Positions 38,801-50,591 of a stretch of DNA of 64,000 nucleotides are shown one piece after another. Made by a program: the position numbers and the translations under genes. Location: positions 106,957,816-107,021,815 of the forward strand of contig CM072801.1 in the NCBI GenBank assembly GCA_037013495.1, given 5' to 3'. The notes below the pieces were generated by a model, which worked only from the letters and a program-made list of their open reading frames with translations, was not told the origin of the DNA and did not search any database. Every line of letters starts with the position of its first letter. Positions within the stretch are counted from its first letter, which is position 1. The stretch is from Hippophae tibetana. Lineage: Eukaryota > Streptophyta > Magnoliopsida > Rosales > Elaeagnaceae.

Positions 38801-39983
38801 AGAAAATAATGACAACAAAATCTAAAGAAAACAAAAGACTTGTAGAAATATATGTTTCTTTCATTGTTATTTGGACCAAAAGAATGCAAAAAACAAAAAA
38901 ATGGAAACCTTTAGTAAATCTAATATATTAAGATAGATATTCTATTTTGGCCAACCAAGGCTTCAATTCCAAATGATACGGATCTTTTATGTTGACCATT
39001 TTGGAAACCATGAACTCGAATGAATGAGAAAGATTGAATTGCTAAGAACATGGTTAATATAATCAAATTTGAACAATTAAGAACACGATTAGAAAACCAC
39101 GAAAAATGTGAGACCAAACTATTAGACGTCGGAAAGTAATGTAAGCGATGGAATTTGGGTTCTAAAAAGTGGACAACTGAACTTTTTTTTACTTTATGTT
39201 TTTTGCAAATTGAAATGAGTTTAGATTTGATATTTTATAATAGTCCTTTTGATGTATGACTTAAAAGTTATAACAGTTTAAAGTTGGAACCTCAATACAT
39301 AATTTCTTTTTTTTAAATTACGAACTCCAAAATTTTTGTTGTTTCTTATTCAGGATCAAAGATTGGTTGAACGCCGAAAACAAAGAACAGGAAATTGATA
39401 TAGTGAATTAAAAGAAAAGTACGAAATGAAATGCAAATAAGAAAATAATGACAACAAAATCTAAAGAAAACAAAAGACTTGTAGAAATATTTGTTTCTTT
39501 CATTGTTATTTGGACCAAAAGAATGCAAAAAACCAAAAAATGGAAACCTTTAGTAAATCTAATATATTAAGATAGATATTCTATTTTGGGCAACCAAGGC
39601 TTCAATTCCAAATGATACGGATCTTTTATGTTGACCATTTTGGAAACCATGAACTCAAATGAATGAGAAAGATTGAATTGCTAAGAACATGGTTAATATA
39701 ATCAAATTTGAACAATTAAGAACACGATTAGAAAACCACGAAAAATGTGAGACCAAACTATTAGACGTCGGAAAGTAATGTAAGCGATGGAATTTGGGTT
39801 CTAAAAGGTGGACAACTGAACTTTTTTTTACTTTATGTTTTTTGCAAATTGAAATGGGTTTAGATTTGATATTTTATAATAGTCCTTTTGATGTATGACT
39901 TAAAAGTTATAACAGTTTAAAGTTGGAACCTCAATACATAATTTCTTTTTTTTAAATTACGAACTCCAAAATTTTTGTTGTTT
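38801..39983 (+). repeat. 1,932-bp-offset duplication, copy A
   Basis: This stretch and copy B share several rare variants that are absent or uncommon elsewhere: ttttggCcaacc, gaacGccgaaaac, ggaaaTtgataTagtg, gttctaaaaGgtgg and gaaatgGgtttag. Its edges are set by the first mismatches at the sides: caaatAag versus caaatGag at 38800/40732, and tttCttattc versus tttAatattc at 39984/41916. Confidence 0.85.
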
Positions 39984-40732
39984 CTTATTCAGGATCAAAG
40001 ATTGGTTGAACACCGAAAACAAAGAACAGGAAAATGATACAGTGAATTAAAAGAAAAGTACGAAATGAAATGCAAATGAGAAAATAATGACAACAAAATC
40101 TAAAGAAAACAAAAGATTTGTAGAAATATTTTGTTTTTTTAAATGTGATTTGGATGAAAGAAATGCAAAAAACAATAAAATGGAAAAATTTATTAAATCA
40201 AAAATTCAAAAAATAGATATATTAAGATAGATATTCTATTTTGGGCAACCAAGGCTTCGATACAAATTGATACGGATCTTTTATGCGGACCATTTTGGAA
40301 ACCATGAACTCAAAGGAATGAGGAAGATTGAATTGCTAAGAACATGATTAATATAATCAAATTTGAACAATTAAGAACACGATTAGAAAACCACGCAAAA
40401 TGTGAGACCAAACTATTAGACGTCGGAAAGTATTGTAAGCGATGGAATTTGGGTTCTAAAAAGTGGACAACTAAACTATTTTTTACTTTATGTTTTTGTA
40501 AATTGAAATGAGTTTAGATTTGATATTTTATAATAGTCCTTTTGATGTATGACTTAAAAGTTATAACAGTTTAAAGTTGGAACCTCAATACATAATTTCT
40601 TTTTTTTAAATTACGAACTCCAAAATTTTTGTTGTTTTTTATTCAGGATCAAAGATTGGTTGAACACCGAAAACAAAGAACAGGAAAATGATACAGTGAA
40701 TTAAAAGAAAAGTACGAAATGAAATGCAAATG

Positions 40733-41915
40733 AGAAAATAATGACAACAAAATCTAAAGAAAACAAAAGACTTGTAGAAATATATGTTTCTTTCATTGTT
40801 ATTTGGACCAAAAGAATGCAAAAAACAAAAAAATGGAAACCTTTAGTAAATCTAATATATTAAGATAGATATTCTATTTTGGCCAACCAAGGCTTCAATT
40901 CCAAATGATACGGATCTTTTATGTTGACCATTTTGGAAACCATGAACTCGAATGAATGAGAAAGATTGAATTGCTAAGAACATGGTTAATATAATCAAAT
41001 TTGAACAATTAAGAACACGATTAGAAAACCACGAAAAATGTGAGACCAAACTATTAGACGTCGGAAAGTAATGTAAGCGATGGAATTTGGGTTCTAAAAA
41101 GTGGACAACTGAACTTTTTTTTACTTTATGTTTTTTGCAAATTGAAATGAGTTTAGATTTGATATTTTATAATAGTCCTTTTGATGTATGACTTAAAAGT
41201 TATAACAGTTTAAAGTTGGAACCTCAATACATAATTTCTTTTTTTTAAATTACGAACTCCAAACTTTTTGTTGTTTCTTATTCAGGATCAAAGATTGGTT
41301 GAACGCCGAAAACAAAGAACAGGAAATTGATATAGTGAATTAAAAGAAAAGTACGAAATGAAATGCAAATAAGAAAATAATGACAACAAAATCTAAAGAA
41401 AACAAAAGACTTGTAGAAATATTTGTTTCTTTCATTGTTATTTGGACCAAAAGAATGCAAAAAACCAAAAAATGGAAACCTTTAGTAAATCTAATATATT
41501 AAGATAGATATTCTATTTTGGGCAACCAAGGCTTCAATTCCAAATGATACGGATCTTTTATGTTGACCATTTTGGAAACCATGAACTCAAATGAATGAGA
41601 AAGATTGAATTGCTAAGAACATGGTTAATATAATCAAATTTGAACAATTAAGAACACGATTAGAAATCCACGAAAAATGTGAGACCAAACTATTAGACGT
41701 CGGAAAGTAATGTAAGCGATGGAATTTGGGTTCTAAAAGGTGGACAACTGAACTTTTTTTTACTTTATGTTTTTTGCAAATTGAAATGGGTTTAGATTTG
41801 ATATTTTATAATAGTCCTTTTGATGTATGACTTAAAAGTTATAACAGTTTAAAGTTGGAACCTCAATACATAATTTCTTTTTTTTAAATTACGAACTCCA
41901 AAATTTTTGTTGTTT
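40733..41915 (+). repeat. 1,932-bp-offset duplication, copy B
   Basis: Partner of copy A, three monomers downstream. It has two private changes of its own: aaaCtttttg near 41264 and gaaaTccacg near 41667. The first copy has aaaatttttg and gaaaaccacg at those sites, so the duplication is older than these changes. Confidence 0.85.
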
Positions 41916-44900
41916 AATATTCAGGATCAAAGATTGGTTGAACACCGAAAACAAAGAACAGGAAAATGATACAGTGAATTAAAAGAAAAGTACGAAATGA
42001 AATGCAAATGAGAAAATAATGACAACAAAATCTAAAGAAAACAAAAGACTTGTAGAAATATATGTTTCTTTCATTGTTATATGGACCAAAAGAATGCAAA
42101 AAACAAAAAAATGGAAACCTTTAGTAACTCTAATATATTAAGATAGATATTCTATTTTGGGCAACCAAGGCTTCAATTCCAAATGATACGGATCTTTTAT
42201 GTTGACCATTTTGGAAACCATGAACTCAAATGAATGATAAAGATTGAATTGCTAAGAACATGGTTAATATAATCAAATTTGAACAATTAAGAACACGATT
42301 AGAAAACCACGAAAAATGTGAGACCAAACTATTAGACGTCGGAAAGTAATGTAAGCGATGGAATTTGGGTTCTAAAAGGTGGACAACTCAACTTTTTTTT
42401 ACTTTATGTTTTTTGCAAATTGAAATGAGTTTAGATTTGATATTTTATAATAGTCCTTTTGATGTATGACTTAAAAGTTATAACAGTTTAAAGTTGGAAC
42501 CTCAATACATAATTTCTTTTTTTTAAATTACAAACTCCAAAATTTTTGTTGTTTCTTATTCAGGATCAAAGATTGGTTGAACACCGAAAACAAAGAACAG
42601 GAAAATGATACAGTTAATTAAAAGAAAAGTACGAAATGAAATGCAAATGAGAAAATAATGACAATAAAATCTAAAGAAAACAAAAGATTTGTAGAAATAT
42701 TTTGTTTTTTTAAATGTGATTTGGATGAAAGAAATGCAAAAAACAATAAAATGGAAAAATTTATTAAATCAAAAATTCAAAAAATAGATATATTAAGATA
42801 GATATTCTATTTTGGTCAACCAAGGCTTCGATACAAATTGATGCGGATCTTTTAAGCGGACCATTTTGGAAACCATGAACTCAAAGGAATGAGAAAGATT
42901 GAATTGCTAAGAACATGGTTAATATAATCAAATTTGAACAATTAAGAACACGATTAGAAAACCACGCAAAATGTGAGACCAAACTATTAGACGTCGGAAA
43001 GTATTGTAAGCGATGGAATTTGGGTTCTAAAAAGTGGACAACTGAACTATTTTTTACTTTATGTTTTTGCAAATTGAAATGAGTTTAGATTTGATATTTT
43101 ATAATAGTCCTTTTGATGTATGACTTAAAAGTTATAACAGTTTAAAGTTGGAACCTCAATACATAATTTCTTTTTTTTAAATTACGAACTCCAAAATTTT
43201 TGTTGTTTAATATTCAGGATCAAAGATTGGTTGAACACCGAAAACAAAGAACAGGAAAATGATACAGTGAATTAAAAGAAAAGTACGAAATGAAATGCAA
43301 ATGAGAAAATAATGACAACAAAATCTAAAGAAAACAAAAGACTTGTAGAAATATTTTGTTTCTTTAAATGTGATTTGGATGAAAAAAATGCAAAAAACAA
43401 TAAAATGGAAAAATATATTAAATGAAAAATTCAAAAAAAAGATATATTAAGATAGATATTCTATTTTGGGCAACCAAGGCTTCGATACAAATTGATACGG
43501 ATCTTTTATGTAGACCATTTTGGAAACCATGAACTCAAAGGAATGAGGAAGATTGAATTGCTAAGAACATGATTAATATAATCAAATTTGAACAATTAAG
43601 AACACGTTTAGAAAACCACGCAAAATGTGAGACCAAACTATTAGACGTCGGAAAGTATTGTAAGCGATGGAATTTGGGTTCTTAAAAGTTGACAACTGAA
43701 CTATTTTTTACTTTATGTTTTTGTAAATTGAAATGAGTTTAGATTTCATATTTTATAATAGTCCTTTTGATGTATGACTTAAAAGTTATAACAGTTTAAA
43801 GTTGGAACCTCAATACATAATTTCTTTTTTTTAAATTACGAACTCCAAAATTTTTGTTGTTTTTTATTCAGGATCAAAGATTGGTTGAACACCGAAAACA
43901 AAGAACAGGAAAATGATACAGTGAATTAAAAGAAAAGTACGAAATGAAATGCAAATAAGAAAATAATGACAACAAAATCTAAAGAAAAAAAAAGACTTGT
44001 AGAAATATATGTTTCTTTCATTGTTATATGGACCAAAAGAATGCAAAAAACAAAAAAATGGAAACCTTTAGTAACTCTAATATATTAAGATAGATATTCT
44101 ATTTTGGGCAACCAAGGCTTCAATTCCAAATGATACGGATCTTTTATGTTGACCATTTTGGAAACCATGAACTCGAATGTATGAGAAAGATTGAATTGCT
44201 AAGAACATGGTTAATATTATCAAATTTGAACAATTAAGAACACGTTTAGAAAACCACGAAAAATGTGAGACCAAACTATTAGACGTCGGAAAGTAATGTA
44301 AGCGATGGAATTTGGGTTCTAAAAAGTGGACAACTGAACTTTTTTTTACTTTATATTTTTTGCAAATTGAAATGAGTTTAGATTTGATATTTTATAATAG
44401 TCCTTTTGATGTATGACTTAAAAGTTATAACAGTTTAAAGTTGGAACCTCAATACATAATTTCTTTTTTTTAAATTACGAACTCCAAAATTTTTGTTGTT
44501 TCTTATTCAGGATCAAAGATTGGTTGAACACCGAAAACAAAGAACAGGAAAATGATACAGTGAATTAAAAGAAAAGTACGAAATGAAATGCAAATGAGAA
44601 AATAATGACAACAAAATCTAAAGAAAACAAAAGATTTGTAGAAATATTTTGTTTTTTTAAATGTGATTTGGATGAAAGAAATGCAAAAAACAATAAAATG
44701 GAAAAATTTATTAAATCAAAAATTCAAAAAATAGATATATTAAGATAGATATTCTATTTTGGGCAACCAAGGCTTCGATACAAATTGATACGGATCTTTT
44801 ATGCGGACCATTTTGGAAACCATGAACTCAAAGGAATGAGAAAGATTGAATTGCTAAGAACATGGTTAATATAATCAAATTTGAACAATTAAGAACACGA

Positions 44901-47900
44901 TTAGAAAACCACGCAAAATGTGAGACCAAATTATTAGGCGTCGGAAAGTATTGTAAGCTATGGAATTTGGGTTCTAAAAAGTGGACAACTGAACTGTTTT
45001 TTACTTTATGTTTTTGCAAATTGAAATGAGTTTAGATTTGATATTTTATAATAGTCCTTTTGATGTATGACTTAAAAGTGATAACAGTTTAAAGTTGGAA
45101 CCTCAATACATAATTTCTTTTTTTTAAATTACGAACTCCAAAATTTTTGTTGTTTTTTATTCAGTATCAAAGATTGGTTGAAAACCGAAAACAAAGAACA
45201 GGAAAATGATACAGTGAATTAAAAGAAAAGTACGAAATGAAATGCAAATGAGAAAATAATGACAACAAAATCTAAAGAAAACAAAAGACTTGTAGAAATA
45301 TTTTGTTTCTTTAAATGTGATTTGGATGAAAAAAATGTAAAAAAAACAATAAAATGGAAAAATATATTAAAGGAAAAATTCAAAAAATAGATATATTAAG
45401 ATAGATATTCTATTTTGGGCAACCAAGGCTTCGATACAAATTGATACGGATCTTTTATGCGGACCATTTTGGAAACCATGAACTCAAAGGAATGAGGAAG
45501 ATTGAATTGCTAAGAACATGATTAATATAATCAAATTTGAACAATTAAGAACACGATTAGAAAACCACGCAAAATGTGAGACCAAACTATTAGACGTCGG
45601 AAAGTATTGTAAGCGATGGAATTTGGGTTCTAAAAAGTGGACAACTAAACTATTTTTTAATTTATGTTTTTGTAAATTGAAATGAGTTTAGATTTGATAT
45701 TTTATAATAGTCCTTTTGATGTATGACTTAAAAGTTATAACAGTTTAAAGTTGGAACCTCAATACATAATTTCTTTTTTTTAAATTACGAACTCCAAAAT
45801 TTTTGTTGTTTTTTATTCAGGATCAAAGATTGGTTGAACACCGAAAACAAAGAACAGGAAAATGATACAGTGAATTAAAAGAAAAGTACGAAATGAAATG
45901 CAAATAAGAAAATAATGACAACAAAATCTAAAGAAAACAAAAGACTTGTAGAAATATATGTTTCTTTCATTGTTATTTGGACCAAAAGAATGAAATAAAC
46001 CAAAAAATGGAAACCTTTAGTAACTCTAATATATTAAGATAGATATTCTATTTTGGGCAACCAAGGCTTCAATTCCAAATGATACGGATCTTTTATGTTG
46101 ACCATTTTGGAAACCATGAACTCAAATGAATGAGAAAGATTGAATTGCTAAGAACATGGTTAATATAATCAAATTTGAACAATTAAGAACACGATTAGAA
46201 AACCACGAAAAATGTGAGACTAAACTATTAGACGTCGGAAAGTAATGTAAGCGATGGAATTTGGGTTCTAAAAAGTGGACAACTGAACTTTTTTTTACTT
46301 TATGTTTTTTGCAAATTGAAATGAGTTTAGATTTGATATTTTATAATAGTCCTTTTGATGTATGACTTAAAAGTTATAACAGTTTAAAGTTGGAACCTCA
46401 ATACATAATTTCTTTTTTTAAATTACGAACTCCAAAATTTTTGTTGTTTCTTATTCAGGATCAAAGATTGGTTGAACACCGAAAACAAAGAACAAGAAAA
46501 TGATACAGTGAATTAAAAGAAAAGTACGAAATGAAATGCAAATGAGAAAATAATGACAACAAAATCTAAAGAAAAAAAAAGACTTGTAGAAATATATGTT
46601 TCTTTCATTGTTATATGGACCAAAAGAATGCAAAAAACAAAAAAATGGAAACCTTTAGTAACTCTAATATATTAAGATAGATATTCTATTTTGGGCAACC
46701 AAGGCTTCAATTCCAAATGATACGGATCTTTTATGTTGACCATTTTGGAAACCATGAACTCAAATGTATGAGAAAGATTGAATTGCTAAGAACATGGTTA
46801 ATATAATCAAATTTGAACAATTAAGAACACGATTAGAAAACCACGAAAAATGTGAGACCAAACTATTAGACGTCGGAAAGTATTGTAAGCGATGGAATTT
46901 GGGTTCTAAAAAGTGGACAACTGAACTATTTTTTACTTTATGTTTTTGCAAATTGAAATGAGTTTAGATTTGATATTTTATAATAGTCCTTTTGATGTAT
47001 GACTTAAAAGTTATAACAGTTTAAAGTTGGAACCTCAATACATAATTTCTTTTTTTTAAATTACGAACTCCAAAATTTTTGTTGTTTCTTATTCAGGATC
47101 AAAGATTGTTTGAACACCGAAAACAAAGAAGAGGAAAATGATACAGTGAATTAAAAGAAAAGTACGAAATTAAATGCGAATGAGAAAATAATGACAACAA
47201 AATCTAAAGAAAACAAAAGACTTGTAGAAATATTTTGTTTTTTTAAATGTGATTTGGATGAAAAAAATGCAAAAAACAATAAAATGGAAAAATTTAGTAA
47301 ATCAAAAATTCAAAAAATAGATATATTAAGATAGATATTCTATTTTGGGCAACCAAGGCTTCGATACAAATTGATACGGATCTTTTATGCGAACCATTTT
47401 GGAAACCATGAACTCAAAGGAATGAGAAAGACTGAATTGCTAAGAACATGGTTAATATAATCAAATTTGAACAATTAAGAACACGATTAGAAAACCACGC
47501 AAAATGTGAGACCAAACTATTAGACGTCGGAAAGTATTGTAAGCGATAGAATTTGGGTTCTAAAAAGTGGACAACTGAACTATTTTTTACTTTATGTTTT
47601 TGCAAATTGAAATGAGTTTAGATTTGATATTTTATAATAGTCCTTTTGATGTATGACTTAAAAGTGATAACAGTTTAAAGTTGGAACCTCAATACATAAT
47701 TTCTTTTTTTTAAATTACGAACTCCAAAATTTTTGTTGTTTTTTATTCAGGATCAAAGATTGGTTGAAAACCGAAAACAAAGAACAAGAAAATGATACAG
47801 TGAATTAAAAGAAAAGTACGAAATGAAATGCAAATAAGAAAATAATGACAACAAAATCTAAAGAAAACAAAAGACTTGTAGAAATATATGTTTCTTTCAT

Positions 47901-48085
47901 TGTTATTTGGACCAAAAGAATGCAAAAAACAAAAAAATGGAATCCTTTAGTAAATCTAATATATTAAGATAGATATTCTATTTTGGGCAACCAAGGCTTC
48001 AATTCCAAATGATACGGATCTTTTATGTTGGCCATTTTGGAAACCATGAACTCAAAGGAATGAGAAAGATTGAATTGCTAAGAAC

Positions 48086-48295
48086 ATGGTTAATATAATC
48101 AAATTTGAACAATTAAGAACACGATTAGAAAACCACGCAAAATGTGAGACCAAACTATTAGACGTCGGAAAGTATTGTAAGCGATGGAATTTGGGTTCTA
48201 AAAAGTGGACAACTGAACTTTTTTTTACGTTATGTTTTTTGCAAATTGAAATGAGTTTAGATTTGATATTTTATAATAGTCCTTTTGATGTATGA
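48086..48295 (+). other. Recurrent 69-codon plus-strand open frame, probably not a gene
   Basis: This ATG frame starts at 'aacATGgttaat' and ends at 'gatGTATGA'. It is open in about ten monomers of the right part (for example starts 48086, 48727, 50020, 51318, 52611, 55212, 57157, 58454, 59747 and 62348), where the T run before 'gcaaattg' has six T and the codons at gtattgtaag and gcgatgg are intact. In the rest it is broken by a five-T run, gtaatg or gcgatag. I recognise no domain. There is a TGA 15 bp upstream in frame. It may be a chance frame, or a relic of an ancestral exon. Confidence 0.3.
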
Positions 48296-48391
48296 CTTAA
48301 AAGTTGTAACAGTTTAAAGTTGGAACCTCAATACATAATTTCTTTTTTTTTTAAATTACGAACTCCAAAATTTTTGTTGTTTCTTATTCAG
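48290..48391 (+). other. Intron-like segment (GT...AG, T-rich 3' end), speculative
   Basis: A GTATGA at the end of the 69-codon frame and a T-rich stretch ending in ttgtttcttattCAG enclose about 102 bp, which resembles a short spliceosomal intron. Joining the flanking sequence here keeps the frame (phase 0): the frame goes on as GAT CAA AGA TTG GTT GAA, charged residues rich in K, E and R, until a TGA in 'gaaaaTGAtac'. In some monomers this stop is TTA (gaaaattatac, near 51023). Later TAA or TGA stops remain. No transcript evidence exists here; the resemblance could be chance. Confidence 0.2.
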
Positions 48392-48638
48392 GATCAAAGA
48401 TTGGTTGAACACCGAAAACAAAGAACATGAAAATGATACAGTGAATTAAAAGAAAAGTACGAAATGAAATGCAAATGAGAAAATAATGACAACAAAATCT
48501 AAAGAAAACAAAAGACTTGTAGAAATATATGTTTCTTTCATTGTTATTTGGACCAAAAGAATGCAAAAAACAAAAAAATGGAAACCTTTAGTAAATCTAA
48601 TATATTAAGATAGATATTCTATTTTGGGCAACCAAGGC

Positions 48639-50591
48639 TTCAATTCCAAATGATACGGATATTTTATGTTGGCCATTTTGGAAACCATGAACTCAAAGGA
48701 ATGAGAAAGATTGAATTGCTAAGAACATGGTTAATATAATCAAATTTGAACAATTAAGAACACGATTAGAAAACCACGCAAAATGTGAGACCAAACTATT
48801 AGACGTCGGAAAGTATTGTAAGCGATGGAATTTGGGTTCTAAAATGTGGACAACTGAACTATTTTTTACTTTATGTTTTTTGCAAATTGAAATGAGTTTA
48901 GATTTCATATTTTATAATAGTCCTTTTGATGTATGACTTAAAAGTTATAACAGTTTAAAGTTGGAACCTCAATACATAATTTCTTTTTTTTAAATTACGA
49001 ACTCCAAAATTTTTGTTGTTTCTTATTCAGGATCAAAGATTGGTTGAACACCGAAAACAAAGAACAGGAAAATGATACAGTGAATTAAAAGAAAAGTACG
49101 AAGTTAAATGCGAATGAGAAAATAATGACAACAAAATCTAAAGAAAACAAAAGACTTGTAGAAATATTTTGTTTTTTTAAATGTGATTTGGATGAAAAAA
49201 ATGCAAAAAACAATAAAATGGAAAAATTTAGTAAATCAAAAATTCAAAAAATAGATATATTAAGATAGATATTCTATTTTGGGCAACCAAGGCTTCGATA
49301 CAAATTGATACGGATCTTTTATGCGCACCATTTTGGAAACCATGAACTCAAAGGAATGAGAAAGATTGAATTGCTAAGAACATGGTTAATATAATCAAAT
49401 TTGAACAATTAAGAACACGATTAGAAAACCACGCAAAATGTGAGACCAAACTATTAGACGTCGGAAAGTATTGTAAGCGATAGAATTTGGGTTCTAAAAA
49501 GTGGACAACTGAACTATTTTTTACTTTATGTTTTTGCAAATTGAAATGAGTTTAGATTTGATATTTTATAATAGTCCTTTTGATGTATGACTTAAAAGTG
49601 ATAACAGTTTAAAGTTGGAACCTCAATACATAATTTCTTTTTTTTAAATTACGAACTCCAAAATTTTTGTTGTTTTTTATTCAGGATCAAAGATTGGTTG
49701 AAAACCGAAAACAAAGAACAAGAAAATGAAACAGTGAATTAAAAGAAAAGTACGAAATGAAATGCAAATAAGAAAATAATGACAACAAAATCTAAATAAA
49801 ACAAAAGACTTGTAGAAATATATGTTTCTTTCATTGTTATTTGGACCAAAAGAATGCAAAAAACAAAAAAATGGAAACATTTAGTAAATCTAATATATTA
49901 AGATAGATATTCTATTTTGGGCAAACAAGGCTTCAATTCCAAATGATACGGATCTTTTATTTTGGCCATTTTGGAAACCATGAACTCAAAGGAATGAGAA
50001 AGATTGAATTGCTAAGAACATGGTTAATATAATCAAATTTGAACAATTAAGAACACGATTAGAAAACCACGCAAAATGTGAGACCAAACTATTAGACGTC
50101 GGAAAGTATTGTAAGCGATGGAATTTGGGTTCTAAAAAGTGGACAACTGAACTTTTTTTTACTTTATGTTTTTTGCAAATTGAAATGAGTTTAGATTTGA
50201 TATTTTATAATAGTCCTTTTGATGTATGACTTAAAAGTTGTAACAGTTTAAAGTTGGAACCTCAATACATAATTTCTTTTTTTTTTAAATTACGAACTCC
50301 AAAAATTTTGTTGTTTCTTATTCAGGATCAAAGATTCGTTGAACACCGAAAACAAAGAACATGAAAATGATACAGTGAATTAAAAGAAAAGTACGAAATG
50401 AAATGCAAATGAGAAAATAATGACAACAAAATCTAAAGAAAACAAAAGACTTGTAGAAATATTTTGTTTTTTTAAATGTGATTTGGATGAAAAAAAATGC
50501 AAAAAAAACAATAAAATGGAAAAATATATTAAATGAAAAATTCAAAAAATAGATATATTAAGATAGATATTCTATTTTGGGCAACCAAGGC
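48639..50591 (+). repeat. Three-monomer repeat (M76-M78), copy B
   Basis: Monomer starts are 48639, 49294 and 49932. M78 is 660 bp, the longest monomer in the window, through extra bases in its T run and in two A runs (around 50490-50510). Similarity to copy A is clear from shared rare variants but is lower than between the two 11-monomer copies that follow. The last part of M78 also resembles M89 ('ccaaaaattttg', 'aacatgaaaatg'), so the 11-monomer repeat may begin inside M78. Confidence 0.82.

Larger units (their letters stand above)
35087..46705 (+). repeat. Heterogeneous satellite domain (M55-M72)
   Basis: Monomer starts are 35087, 35724, 36379, 37032, 37669, 38324, 38962, 39601, 40256, 40894, 41533, 42172, 42827, 43481, 44119, 44774, 45430 and 46068. 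Monomers vary more here than to the left: lengths are 637-656, many S-class ends carry 'gtaactctaatatatt' or 'gtaaatctaatatatt', and 'gtttttTgc' with six T is common. The strict 4,546-bp order is lost. Longer internal repeats remain: about 35590-38780 matches about 42040-45230 (offset 6,448-6,450 bp, ten monomers), and 38801-39983 matches 40733-41915 (offset 1,932 bp). Confidence 0.85.
46706..48638 (+). repeat. Three-monomer repeat (M73-M75), copy A
   Basis: Monomer starts are 46706 (S), 47360 and 47998; the matching monomers in copy B lie 1,933-1,934 bp downstream. Shared private marks: aaatgcGaatgag near 47174 and 49108, gcgatAgaattt near 47546 and 49480, a ten-T run near 48342 and 50276, gttGtaac near 48304 and 50238, and aacaTgaaaatg near 48425 and 50359. 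M74 has a private aagaCtgaattg. Confidence 0.82.

Noticed and set aside
48086-48295. Use of a variant genetic code, since several in-frame stops upstream of the 69-codon frame are TGA
   Set aside because: TAA and TAG also occur in the same frame further upstream, and the frame is broken by indels in other monomers, so simple decay or chance is enough.
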